NCBI GenBank assembly: GCA_002084765.1
Contig: NBMB01000035.1
Span: 1 to 59,999, forward strand
Reading direction: 5' to 3'
Source of the DNA: Candidatus Cloacimonetes bacterium 4572_55
GTDB lineage: Bacteria > 4572-55
Length of the DNA stretch: 59,999 nt
A program made the translations under genes and the position numbers. How positions within the stretch are numbered: the stretch's first letter is position 1; each line of letters starts with the position of its first letter. Below the pieces are notes generated by a model. The model was not told the origin of the DNA and did not search any database. It saw only the letters and a list, made by a program, of their open reading frames with translations. This document shows positions 9,112 to 18,900 of this stretch, one piece after another.

Positions 9112-10164
9112 ATGCGCAAGATTTTTGGATACTTTGTCATTTTTTTGCTGTTATTTGCCCTTGGGAATGGGGTTTCCGCGGTAGAGAACGAGCAAATGGT
9201 CCTCGACGACCTGATTCGTTTATCAAACGCTGATATTGACGACGAGATTATCATCAGTCAGATCATTGCGACCGAATCCGAGTTTACTCTGACGACCGAT
9301 GATATTATCTACTTGAACAAAAACGGCGTGAGCGATGATCTGATCGATTTTTTGATCAACACGCCCACATTAGAAGAGTGGGAACAATTTGAAGACGACA
9401 TGTCCGACAGCGACGTTGAAACCGTTGAGGATTATGTCGAAACTGTCCAGCCAACGGAAGAGGTCGAACAGGTCTATCGCCATATTTACATTGATGTGGG
9501 GTATTGGGACGACTTTCATTCTTACTGGTATTGGGACACGAACTGGCACGGGGTCTATCCTATTGGTTTTTATTGTCATAACGGACGTTATTATTATTAT
9601 TTCGGTCTGCATTATTGGTATTATCACAGCCATTGCCACCGTCACGCGGACTATTACAACCATTATCGACATAAACCGCCTCGCCACCATAACAATAATG
9701 TCCGTTATAAGGATCCCCATGGAGATCGCACGCGCTATAAAGATGGAAATAGCGATCGAGAAGGGCACTATAAAACGAGACATGCAAAGAATACGCGAAC
9801 CGCTAAGTCGTATCAAGGACGGACAGTTCGATCGGAAAAGGATGTCCGATCCGAGAAAAAGACAGCGAATAACAACCTGCGATCATCTAAGCAAGCTGTG
9901 AAAAAACCGGTCAATCCGTACCGTTCTGCGTCTTCTGCTCGCAATAAAAAAGGCGATAAGATTGCTCCTTCCCATTCAAAAAATAAATTCAGCTCGTCGA
10001 AGTCCGGTAAGAATCCAAAATCTCCTAAGATCCGGAGTTCCGAGTCCTCCCGAAAATCTTCCAGCATGGGGTCTTCCGGGTCCCGGACAAGCAAAAGCTC
10101 TTCCCACAAACAGTCTGGAACGTCCCGAAGCGGTTCCTCTGGAAAATCTCGGACGAAAAAATAG
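9112..10164 (+). CDS. Exported aromatic/histidine-rich protein with basic serine-rich tail
   Basis: A 350-residue protein of unknown function with four clear zones. Residues 1-23 are a Sec signal peptide (cleavage likely after VSA). Residues 25-85 form a helical module (IRLSNADIDDEIIISQI, then LTTDDIIYLNKNGVSDDLI) of a type often seen at the N-terminus of envelope proteins. After an acidic linker, residues 123-200 are packed with Tyr, Trp and His. Residues 200-350 are a Lys/Arg/Ser/Gly-rich, probably disordered tail. The protein is likely periplasmic or surface located; metal or polymer binding is a guess from composition. The ATG follows AAAGGAGG. The gene stands alone and is followed by a terminator. 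Confidence 0.75.
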   Translation: MRKIFGYFVIFLLLFALGNGVSAVENEQMVLDDLIRLSNADIDDEIIISQIIATESEFTLTTDDIIYLNKNGVSDDLIDFLINTPTLEEWEQFEDDMSDSDVETVEDYVETVQPTEEVEQVYRHIYIDVGYWDDFHSYWYWDTNWHGVYPIGFYCHNGRYYYYFGLHYWYYHSHCHRHADYYNHYRHKPPRHHNNNVRYKDPHGDRTRYKDGNSDREGHYKTRHAKNTRTAKSYQGRTVRSEKDVRSEKKTANNNLRSSKQAVKKPVNPYRSASSARNKKGDKIAPSHSKNKFSSSKSGKNPKSPKIRSSESSRKSSSMGSSGSRTSKSSSHKQSGTSRSGSSGKSRTKK

Positions 10165-10191
10165 GGAATCTGTAGCGAAAATTTGTTTTAT

Positions 10192-10227
10192 GACCTGTGA
10201 CCTATCAAGGTGACAGGTCTTTTTTTT
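10192..10227 (+). terminator. Rho-independent terminator
   Basis: GACCTGTGACCT pairs with AGGTGACAGGTC (one mismatch) around a 4-base loop and is followed by eight T. It ends the preceding exported-protein gene and overlaps the only alternative start (TTG 10226) of the next gene. Confidence 0.9.
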
Positions 10228-10255
10228 GAAAAAAAATTTTGGAGGAATTAGGCAA

Positions 10256-11005
10256 ATGGATTGGCAAACTCCACCGGATCGGATCGATCTTCCGGAAAAT
10301 CATGTCCATGTTTGGAACGCAGAACTTAATCATCCGCTGTCGATTATCGGATATTTTCGAGCCATACTTTCCGAAGATGAGCGGGCGAGAGCCGACCGTT
10401 TCTATTTTGATCGGGATCGGAATCGATACATCTCGGCGCGCGGGACCCTGCGTTACATTATCGGCGAGTACTTATCGACCGCGCCGGATCGGATTCGATT
10501 TCAGTACAGCGAGCATGGAAAGCCCCGCGTATCATTTCCATCCGACAGCGTCTCTTTCAACCTGTCGCACTCCCATCAACGCGCGCTTTACGGCTTTATC
10601 AAAAAAGGGAGAATCGGCATTGATGTGGAATATGTGCGGTCGAATATGGATGAGATGGGGATTGCGAGACGATTTTTTTCCGCGTCGGAGGCAGATGACC
10701 TGCTGAAATTAACTGGAAATGAAAGGCTTCTCGGATTTTTTCGATGTTGGACTCGTAAAGAGGCATATATCAAGGCGTTAGGACATGGATTAACCCATCC
10801 ACTTGGAAAGTTTGGCGTATCGTTACTACCGGATCAACCTACGGCACTTTTGTTCAGTGATATGGACCCGGCTGAACCAAAACGATGGAGGATGTGTGAT
10901 TTGTCCCCGGGTCAGGGATACGTCGCCGCGCTCGCTATTGAAAAAAGAGGGGCTCCGTTGGAGCTGTTCAAATGGGCTTATTCCAAAGCGCGGCGACAAG
11001 ATTAA
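10256..11005 (+). CDS. 4'-phosphopantetheinyl transferase, Sfp type
   Basis: A 249-residue enzyme that moves phosphopantetheine from CoA to a serine of acyl or peptidyl carrier proteins. The two family signatures are present: GIDVEYV with the Mg-binding Asp, and WTRKEAYIKALGHGL with the Trp-x-x-Lys-Glu core. The upstream FNLSHS segment and the length fit the Sfp/Gsp group rather than the shorter AcpS. It is cytosolic. No polyketide or peptide synthetase is in the window, so it may serve fatty-acid ACP or a distant cluster. The ATG at 10256 follows GGAGG; a TTG at 10226 would start inside the terminator. Confidence 0.9.
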   Translation: MDWQTPPDRIDLPENHVHVWNAELNHPLSIIGYFRAILSEDERARADRFYFDRDRNRYISARGTLRYIIGEYLSTAPDRIRFQYSEHGKPRVSFPSDSVSFNLSHSHQRALYGFIKKGRIGIDVEYVRSNMDEMGIARRFFSASEADDLLKLTGNERLLGFFRCWTRKEAYIKALGHGLTHPLGKFGVSLLPDQPTALLFSDMDPAEPKRWRMCDLSPGQGYVAALAIEKRGAPLELFKWAYSKARRQD

Positions 11006-11007
11006 GA

Positions 11008-11409
11008 TCAGTTGTCCACTGGATCGATATCCTCTTCGATCAGAACCTCTACTCTGTTTGTTGGCTCGGATTCGTGTCCGTCCTCGTGGATCGTTGAGAC
11101 TTGATAGATGTAGGTTTTGCCATATTCCAGATCGGTGACCGTAAGAGAGGTTTCCGCTATCGAGGTCATGGGCATCGGATTATCTCCATACGAGATCGTC
11201 AGATCGTAAACATTGAACCCTACCCACTCGTCGCCTACATTGCCATTCCATGTCAAGGTGACATTCTGACCCATGACGATTGTCGATAGATTGGTCGCTA
11301 TGGAGCCGGAAAGTGGGCTCACGGGATCCGTGCTGTCGCTATCGTTTCCACAGCCCGTTGTAAGGCTCAAAATACCGACGAAAAATAGAATCAACAGCGT
11401 TTTTTTCAT
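11008..11409 (-). CDS. Small lipoprotein with a fibronectin III-like domain
   Basis: A 133-residue predicted lipoprotein: hydrophobic N-terminus ending in the lipobox LTTGC (cysteine 20), a Ser/Asp linker, then one beta-sandwich domain whose pattern (VTLTWNGN, LTVTDLEYGKTYIYQVSTIHEDGHES) is that of a fibronectin type III fold. The function is unknown; such domains mediate binding in envelope proteins. The ATG has AGGAGG upstream. It lies 53 bases after the RMDN-like TPR gene and is probably co-transcribed with it. The gene is convergent with the transferase gene, with 2 bases between stops. Confidence 0.75.
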   Translation of the reverse strand: MKKTLLILFFVGILSLTTGCGNDSDSTDPVSPLSGSIATNLSTIVMGQNVTLTWNGNVGDEWVGFNVYDLTISYGDNPMPMTSIAETSLTVTDLEYGKTYIYQVSTIHEDGHESEPTNRVEVLIEEDIDPVDN

Positions 11410-11462
11410 AGACGCGTTCCTCCTGTTTTGCTATTTACACCTCTCGTAAAGGCGATAGATAT

Positions 11463-12299
11463 CTATTTATTTTCTATTTTTTCCAACATCTCCTGAGCCT
11501 CTGCTTTGTGCGATTCGTCGTCGTCTTTTCTCAATGGAAGTTCCAGAACTTTTTCAAAACAAACTCTCGCTTCGTCATACATTTTCATCCGCTTGGCATA
11601 CGTCCTGCCCAACTCCAGATGATATTCGATAAAATCCGGGTCCAGCTCGATCGCTTTTTTCATATTTTCCACAGACGCCTCGTTCGTCGCATCCGGCAGC
11701 CCGCCGTAAATCATTTTGACCAATGTTTTTTTAAGAAAGCCGATGTTGGCGATTTTGCGATGCCAGCGTCCCAACAGGTAATAGCCCACGTCTTCGTTGG
11801 GATTCAGGTGAATCGATTTCTCCGAATGGTATTTGACCTCTTTGGAAAGTTTGATCAGTTCCTTTCCCCCTTTGAACAACGCCAAACGACCAGCCGCTAT
11901 TGCCCAATGCAAGTGACCGTTGGCATTGGTGGAGTCCAACTCCACGGCTCGGAGAGCATAATCAATGGCTTGTTGATAGAGCGCGGCTTTTTGATCTTTC
12001 TCGGCAATCTTGCCCACTTCGCTATATTGTCGAGAAATACGCCAAAGGATCTCGCCATTTTCGGCATTATCAGATTCGACTTGCAGAAGCATGTCCAAAG
12101 CCTCTTGATGTTTCCATTCGTCTAATTCCAGACGGTCGACTTCCTTTAGAATCATTGCCAATGTGTCAATTGGAGCCTGAGTCAGGACGCTGTTCTGCGG
12201 CGCGTCAGTCTCTTGCGCCGAAGATTGAGGGCAGTTCCATCCTGTCCAGACCATAACCAGGGAGATAAGGATCAGAAAATATTTCGTCGTTTTTTTCAT
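11463..12299 (-). CDS. Exported TPR protein resembling eukaryotic RMDN/FAM82
   Basis: A 278-residue protein with an N-terminal signal sequence (about 1-28, possibly a lipoprotein-like WNC at 22-24) and TPR helices. The segment HLHWAIAAGRLA, then KYHSEKSIHLNPNEDVGYYLLGRWHRKIANI, then a basic helix and a Leu-Pro-Asp-Ala-Thr stretch, follows the layout of the RMDN (regulator of microtubule dynamics) TPR family, which also has bacterial members. In bacteria the function is not known; a periplasmic scaffold role is plausible. AAGGAA precedes the ATG. It begins a probable operon with the small lipoprotein. Confidence 0.75.
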   Translation of the reverse strand: MKKTTKYFLILISLVMVWTGWNCPQSSAQETDAPQNSVLTQAPIDTLAMILKEVDRLELDEWKHQEALDMLLQVESDNAENGEILWRISRQYSEVGKIAEKDQKAALYQQAIDYALRAVELDSTNANGHLHWAIAAGRLALFKGGKELIKLSKEVKYHSEKSIHLNPNEDVGYYLLGRWHRKIANIGFLKKTLVKMIYGGLPDATNEASVENMKKAIELDPDFIEYHLELGRTYAKRMKMYDEARVCFEKVLELPLRKDDDESHKAEAQEMLEKIENK

Positions 12300-12374
12300 C
12301 GATTGGTTCCTTTTTTTTCAGTAACAGATTAGAAATAGATTAAAAACAGATTAAAAATTTTTGCCAACACCCTT

Positions 12375-12403
12375 AAGATACGATTGCTCCTCGCCGAGGT
12401 CAA
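12375..12403 (-). promoter_or_regulatory. Putative promoter for the RMDN-like gene
   Basis: On the minus strand TTGACC (12403-12398) and TATCTT (12380-12375) are spaced by 17 bases. The leader to the ATG at 12299 contains imperfect CAGATTA/AGATTAAAA direct repeats at about 12324-12356. Confidence 0.5.
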
Positions 12404-12456
12404 CAGTTTTTTATAGCCATTTTTGTTGGCAGAATCGAGCATTTATCCCGATTTTC

Positions 12457-12969
12457 CTATTTCACAGTAATTTGGTCCTTCATTTTCTCGAAAGTCTTGG
12501 GACCGATTCCCTTCACCTTTTGAATATCCTCTATCCGCTGAAAATTTCCATTTTCAGAGCGATAATCGACGATACGTTGCGCCGTCTTTGGCCCGACCCG
12601 CGTGAGTTTCTGAAGTTCGATCAAAGACGCGGTGTTAATGTTGATCAAAGAAGAGCCGGGATTGATCTCGACACGCGGGAGGCTATCCCTCTTGACCTGT
12701 TCCGTCTCGCTCGCTTGAATTTTTTCTTTCGAAGCGGTCTGGATTTCAATCGTTTCCAGAATAGATTCTATCGTAGGACGATCCGATCTGTCGAACGACT
12801 CCACATACACATCATAGCGCGTAAAAGGATTATATTGATAACGAACGAAGAGCACAACTTGTCCGATGATCAAAATCGCGCTGAGAATAAGGATCGCGGT
12901 CCTGTCTGACTTTTTCAGCTCAAAAGCCGTCAACGTATTTTCCAATAAGTCTAAAAATTTCTGTAACAC
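12457..12969 (-). CDS. Membrane-anchored helix-hairpin-helix protein (ComEA-like)
   Basis: A protein of about 170 residues with one transmembrane helix near the N-terminus (AILILSAILIIGQVVLFV), a charged linker and a C-terminal ComEA-type double helix-hairpin-helix domain (ININTASLIELQKL, VGPKTAQRIVDYR, VKGIGPKTFEKMK). ComEA-like domains bind DNA without sequence preference, in competence or in DNA transactions at the membrane; the role here is unproven as no other competence genes are near. The GTG start at 12969 is preferred because GGAGG is ideally placed; a TTG at 12999 would give 180 residues. It is immediately downstream of sprA, 30 bases away, and likely in the same operon. Confidence 0.8.
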   Translation of the reverse strand: MLQKFLDLLENTLTAFELKKSDRTAILILSAILIIGQVVLFVRYQYNPFTRYDVYVESFDRSDRPTIESILETIEIQTASKEKIQASETEQVKRDSLPRVEINPGSSLININTASLIELQKLTRVGPKTAQRIVDYRSENGNFQRIEDIQKVKGIGPKTFEKMKDQITVK

Positions 12970-12999
12970 CCAATCCTCCGAACGATCTCGCAAAGACAA

Positions 13000-15900
13000 T
13001 CAGAACTTCAGCTGTGTCCAGATATTCAGACTAATGGTCTTGCGCCCCAACTCTGGTTGCAAGCCGTTGACAGAGCTGCTATATTCGCCCTGCAAACCTC
13101 CGGTCACCGAACGGCTGAAAGAGTATGAAATAGACGGGCGAAAGGAAAGTGTTTTGCGGTCGTTATTTTTGTGATCTTCCCGGTCGTCGTCTGGAGTATC
13201 CTCGGTCAAGCCCCCCCAGCCCTGCTCGTGACTCCACGAACTCTGAAGCGAAAGACGCACATCGCTGTTGATCCTGCCGAATATGGGGAGCGTGGTTCCT
13301 CCGCTACCCGCCTTAATGGTATACTCGATACGGCCGTCAAAAGAGAGTTTTTTGGACTCGGTTCCATTCTCATTGGTTCGGATGTTAGTCCGATTTTTAG
13401 ACAAGGAATAGTTGCTGGAGACCGTTAATCGGAAACCGGCTTTCCATTCTGTGGTCAGAGAGATAAGCGGCGAAAAATCGTTGGTAATGGTCTCGTTGTT
13501 TATCATTTCTACGCCCTCTTCATCCACATCGTCCAACGATCCACTTTCGCCGAAGACATTGCCGTCCAGCCGTTTCACTTTTTTATAAGTGGAACTGATC
13601 GACGCGCGCTTCACAATTTTTTTCAGCAACGGCAACTTTTCGAGCGAGTTGAGATTTCCGCCGATGCTGGGGAAGGTAATATCCCGTTTTGTTCGAAAAA
13701 CATCGCTAGACTGACCCCCAGTCTTTTGTTTCGACTCGTTACGGGAATAACGGACGTCAAAATCCAAGTTTTTTGACAATCTGACCCGAGTGCTGAGCGA
13801 GTAGTCGTCGGATATGCTATGGGATTGGGGCACGATAATTGTGTTGCCTGAATCGGTCAGAGCCGTATAGGTATCTTTTCCCTTAAAGCCCAACTGAAAC
13901 AAAAGGTCAGGGATTTGATCCACCTCATTATAGGTGACAGACTGCTTATGGGAATACCGTCCGGATACCGAGCCGAAGGTCCGAGTAAAATTCCCAACGG
14001 TCTGCTTTATTTTAGAAAAAATACCGCCGCCAGATTTTCCATCTCGGCGATCCCCGCGATCCCGTCGTCGTCCCCCTTGTCTCGGATCAGAGGGCTTATC
14101 TTCCTTATCCTTTACGACATCCGGGGTATCATTCGGGGTATCATCCGGTATCTCACCCGGCATCTCATCTTGTCCATCTCCTCCAATTTTGGGGTCAGGC
14201 TCATCGCCTCCTTCTTTGAATCCACGGGGACCTCCACGTTTCATTTCCTGCCGAATGGACTCCATTTCTTCCGGAGTCAGATCATCTGGAGCGCGAGGAT
14301 CGCTCTCTTCTTTACCCTCCTTATCTTCTTCTTTTTCACCATCGCCTCCGCCTCCAATTTTGGTAAAAATTTTCCCCACGGACAACACCTTTCCTACCAG
14401 ACCAAATATTTTTTCCGGTTGAAGCGATGCGTCTGTGCCGTACATCACATTGCGACTAATGGACCCAGATCCGCTGTTTAATTGCTGAGATGTCGAAGAG
14501 CCTTGAGTGCGATGCCGCTCCGAGTAATCCGCGCTGGCATTGACCTTTGGCGATATAAAGTTGAACAAATTCAAAGTATAATTGCCATCCAGCTTTTTGA
14601 TATGAGACTGACGGACGCCAATATTGATCCCCAAACCTGGGAGTTTTTTGTCTCCATCATAGGTCATATCTCTATCTTCGCTCATATTAAAGCGCGCAGT
14701 CAAGTTGGGAATCGGATTAAAATTCGTAGAAAAATTTCCTTTAGCCTGCTCTGATTTCAGAGTATCGGAGACCGCGGTAGAAGATGTTTTGCTGAGACTT
14801 CGAGTCTCGCTGCCGCTGTATGTCACGCCAAATGTGACATTATTGGGCAACGGAGCGATGAAAAAGCCTTTATATAACTTCAGTCGTTTTTGACCGAATT
14901 GTAGATTATAATCCAGTTTTCCCCCATAACTGATGCTGGTATCTTCCTTTGCTACGGAGTAAGATGTGCGTTTGGAATAGTTGCCGCTCAGGCTCAAATT
15001 TTCCAATAACAACTTGATCAAAGGATTTTTAGACCCTCCGCTTTTGCTTAGACTAGCCGAGATTCGATTTTCCTTTGTTTCGGATTTATAATTTTCTTGA
15101 TCCTCCTCGCTTAATAAAACATCAGAGTTGAATTTATAACGCGGGAGCGTCTTAGATCGACTGATACCGCCCCGAATCGGAATCGAAAATCCCCAACTTT
15201 TTGGCAAAAATTTATGCAACGACAGGTCTGCATTGACTCGGTAACTGGTTACGTTCTGGTTGGAAGCCCGCCCGCTAAACGGGGTATAGTCCGCGTTTTC
15301 TTTGGTCAGGCTCATATTTATAGAAGCCAGATCAGCCATCCGAATATTGGCACTGAATCGAGAGGTCCAGCCAATGTCATTTTTGACGCCGGACAAACGC
15401 AACTCATTGACCCACAATTCGCCGGAGATCAACGTGCCGCAGGAGACGTTACGCACTCCGATCGATATATTTTGAACTCTGGAGAGGGTGGGCCTGCCTT
15501 TGATACGCATCGATCCGGTATACGCATCTGGAAAGATGCGGTTATCGTCGAACCAGAGGCTATCCTCCTTTGCCTGATCTCTCCTCAACTTCACTTGAGT
15601 CAATTCCTCTAAAGATATCACGATTTCGTGCCATAAATCCGCTGAGTTGGAGATTTTCTCTTCCATATCTATGGTGTATTCGTAATAATTGAGCGTATCC
15701 GATCCAAATCGGATAAACAGATCCGCTGGCTTCAATTCTCCGATATCGTCCTCGTCTTCACGGCTCACATAATGCTCGGGATAAGATGCCCAAAAACGGA
15801 TATCGCCATAAGAAAGGAAGCTGACATTTGACGTAAAATATTGGTTCGACTTTGCTTCGGTACTCGGCTTCATATTTTTATAAACCAACGCCAATGTTTG

Positions 15901-18900
15901 CTCTCGTTCCGCCACGCCGGATACGTCCCGTCTGGTGGGGACTCCGGGCGGCTTCTCATAATAACTATGCTCCTTGTTATTTTTAGCCGTGACGTCAAAA
16001 AACGTCTCAGCGTTGCTGGAAAAGGCTCGGCAAGAATCCTCGAACGCGACAAACCCGGAAGGTCTCCATCGGTTGCCTGTTACGTCGATCGAATAGACCT
16101 TGACCACATGACCTTTTTCGACTTCATCCGACGCCAGCTTCTCGAAGTCAGAGAGCCACATACGAACATAACGCACTTCAGACAGTTTGAACGCGCTATC
16201 GCCGTTTTGGATCGTATCCACGGCTGCGTCCGTCAGCGGGATTTGATACTTTCGCCACGCGCCGTTGCTGTCTCCATTATAAGTGCCGGAAACATAAAAG
16301 GAGCCTGTGCTTGTATCGGACAAATCGATAGTAAATTGGATATATTTGGTCTGGCTATGGCTTCGGAGACTGCCGTTTCCATCTAAATCCTCGGTATCCA
16401 ACTGACCGTTATTCTCCGTTCCGTTGATGTTGATGCTATTATAGTCGTTTTCGGAGCCAATTTTGTCGCCGGGATAATCGTCATTTTGATCGTCATAGTT
16501 ACCGGTTTCCTCATCATAAGCGGGTCCCGGTTCTGTATCCGTTCCCCAAGCCGCGTCCAAGCCGCGATCTTCCCCAGATTCCAGCTTTCCGTTGGGACCG
16601 ATCACATCATTGTCAAGCGTAGTCAATCCATCCTCGGTATCCAGAGTGTCGTTCGGCGGATGGGTATCTTCGGATGAAAGACCTGTACGCCAGACCGCGT
16701 CCTCGCAAATATCCCCCAGATCGATATTGAGATGTCCCGGTTTCAGAGCGACCCCGGTTTCGTCAAATTCTGAATAAAGCCATACCTCCAGAAAACTCTG
16801 CTCGCTAAAATCAAGACCGGTTTGACTGACCGATTTCTGCACTCCGGCCCAGGCATGCCTCGCGCTGTCAGCCGCGACCGTATCCGATTTACTGGGTTGA
16901 AAGTGCATCTCCAAAACAAACTGCTCGTCGTCGGTTTGACCTTCCAAAACATCGCCATAAATGTCGCTTAATTTGGGTCCTTCCCCGTTTGCGGGATTAA
17001 ACCACTTGTACCATCCAAACTGATTTATACTGAGCATTTTCCCGCTCGTCGTATCTGGGATGGAGCAGTGATGCCAATCGCCCCGACGCACGCCAAAGGA
17101 CGTCGATTGAACCACGCCTTCCATATCGTCGATATAGCCGTCTCCCTTGATATTCGGATTCGGTAGGCTGATAGCTGCTTCCGCGCTCAGTGTGACACTG
17201 GATTGGGCTTCGGTACTGATAAGCGGCAGCGCGTCCACAATTTTTGTCAATAACGGCGGGTTAAAGTTGAATCCAGTATCCACGCCCCCGACCAAAATAC
17301 GAGACGCCTCTTCACCGACCTTGGGACGCTCATCAACCGCCTTTTCCCCTTCGTACATCCATGTGGTGCCAATAGAAAAATTATCGCCAATATCAGTCTC
17401 TGCTCGGATTCCGAAAAGCGTTTTCTGCTGAGTTCCCAACCCGGACAGCCCAGCGTATTCATAATCAATGTCGATTTGATCGGACGAACCGAGTTGGCGA
17501 CTCAGATTGACCTGACCAAAATCATAATTCACAGTATAATCTTCGCCCTCGTTCCACGTCTCTCCGTTCACCCGAATCCGGACGCTTCCTTCAATAATAT
17601 TGAGCTGTTGCAGTCGAATTTGACGTTGTGGTTTCTCAGAAATAATAGAGATATAAAATTTTTTATCGCCTCCTTGATTGGTGTCAAAATCGCGCTCTTG
17701 TTTATGATAGATCGCAGAATTTCTCACGTCCAGGGCATCAACTTCAAAAGGATAAATCCCCGGGGGATGGTGAGGTATCCATAGATAACCGCCGATCACG
17801 TCCAAGGTCCAATCGTCCACTTTGTTGTTTTCTGGGCTGGAATCCAAGCCAATAATTTTGATATACTTCTCTTGGGTGGATTGGTTATAATCAAGATCGA
17901 TTTCGCCTTCCTGCAGCATCTCTTGAAAAATCTTAATTGTGAAGATTCCGTTCCGATCAAAACTGTATCCGAGATTATAGATATTGCGCAGTTCCTGATC
18001 CCAACATCCTGAGGAAGTGTCCATCTGCGTGGGTCGAATCAACCTCAGTTGAAGCGTGTCTCCAGTGGCATCTCCAACCCGCTCGTCTACCCGGTTGAGA
18101 AAAGATATAGCAAGAGTTCCGCTATCGCTTATGGGTCTGGTGAGACGAAAAAACCCTTGATCAAAATTAATTGTGTAGTCCTCGCCCTCGATCATCTGGA
18201 TAAATCCATTATCCGACGACAAATTTGACACGCTGTCTTGAGACGATCTGACAGTCCGAGCCACGGCTATTCCAGAGGAGGTGCCTACGTCCTCTTCATT
18301 TACGTTGTTATCGTCATAAAACACATAGAAATCTTGCTTTGGCAGCAAATTCTCGTTTAATATCAGCCGACTGGGATCTTGGGGATCGGGTATCCACAAA
18401 AAATCTGGATCGTCAATCCAAAAAAACTGACGCTTGGCATACTCATAGTCCCATACGCCCACAGAGTCTTGGCTCCCATATCCAGTGAACCGCGCGGTGC
18501 TGAGTTTTCCCTCTTCCTTACTGGCGATAGTCGTTAATTTGACGCCTCCCAACTGCGCTTTCACTTTGATGCCAAAGAGACCTTGATGCGGGATGGATCC
18601 AGAAACCAATCCGCCGCCGCTGATGCCCAATTGTGTATCCCCGGATTCGATCTCTTGAATAATGTCGTCTTCATATCCCTCATAGCGCAACCGGACTTTG
18701 TTCTTATTATCGAGCTGGCTTTGGCTATTATGATCTACCAGCACATGCATCTTGTCGCCGATCGTTCCATCCAGACGGACAGTCAACTGTTGTTCCATTT
18801 TCAGCTGTGGAAATTTGCTTTGCGCCCTCTCGACACCGGAGCTGACCCTATCGGGATTCCACGAACTGCGCCCTTCAAACGAGATACGCTGCTGACCGGA

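Noticed and set aside
9389-9901. 170-codon frame inside the aromatic/His-rich gene
   Set aside because: It is a shadow frame caused by biased codons of the true gene, which has the signal peptide and Shine-Dalgarno.
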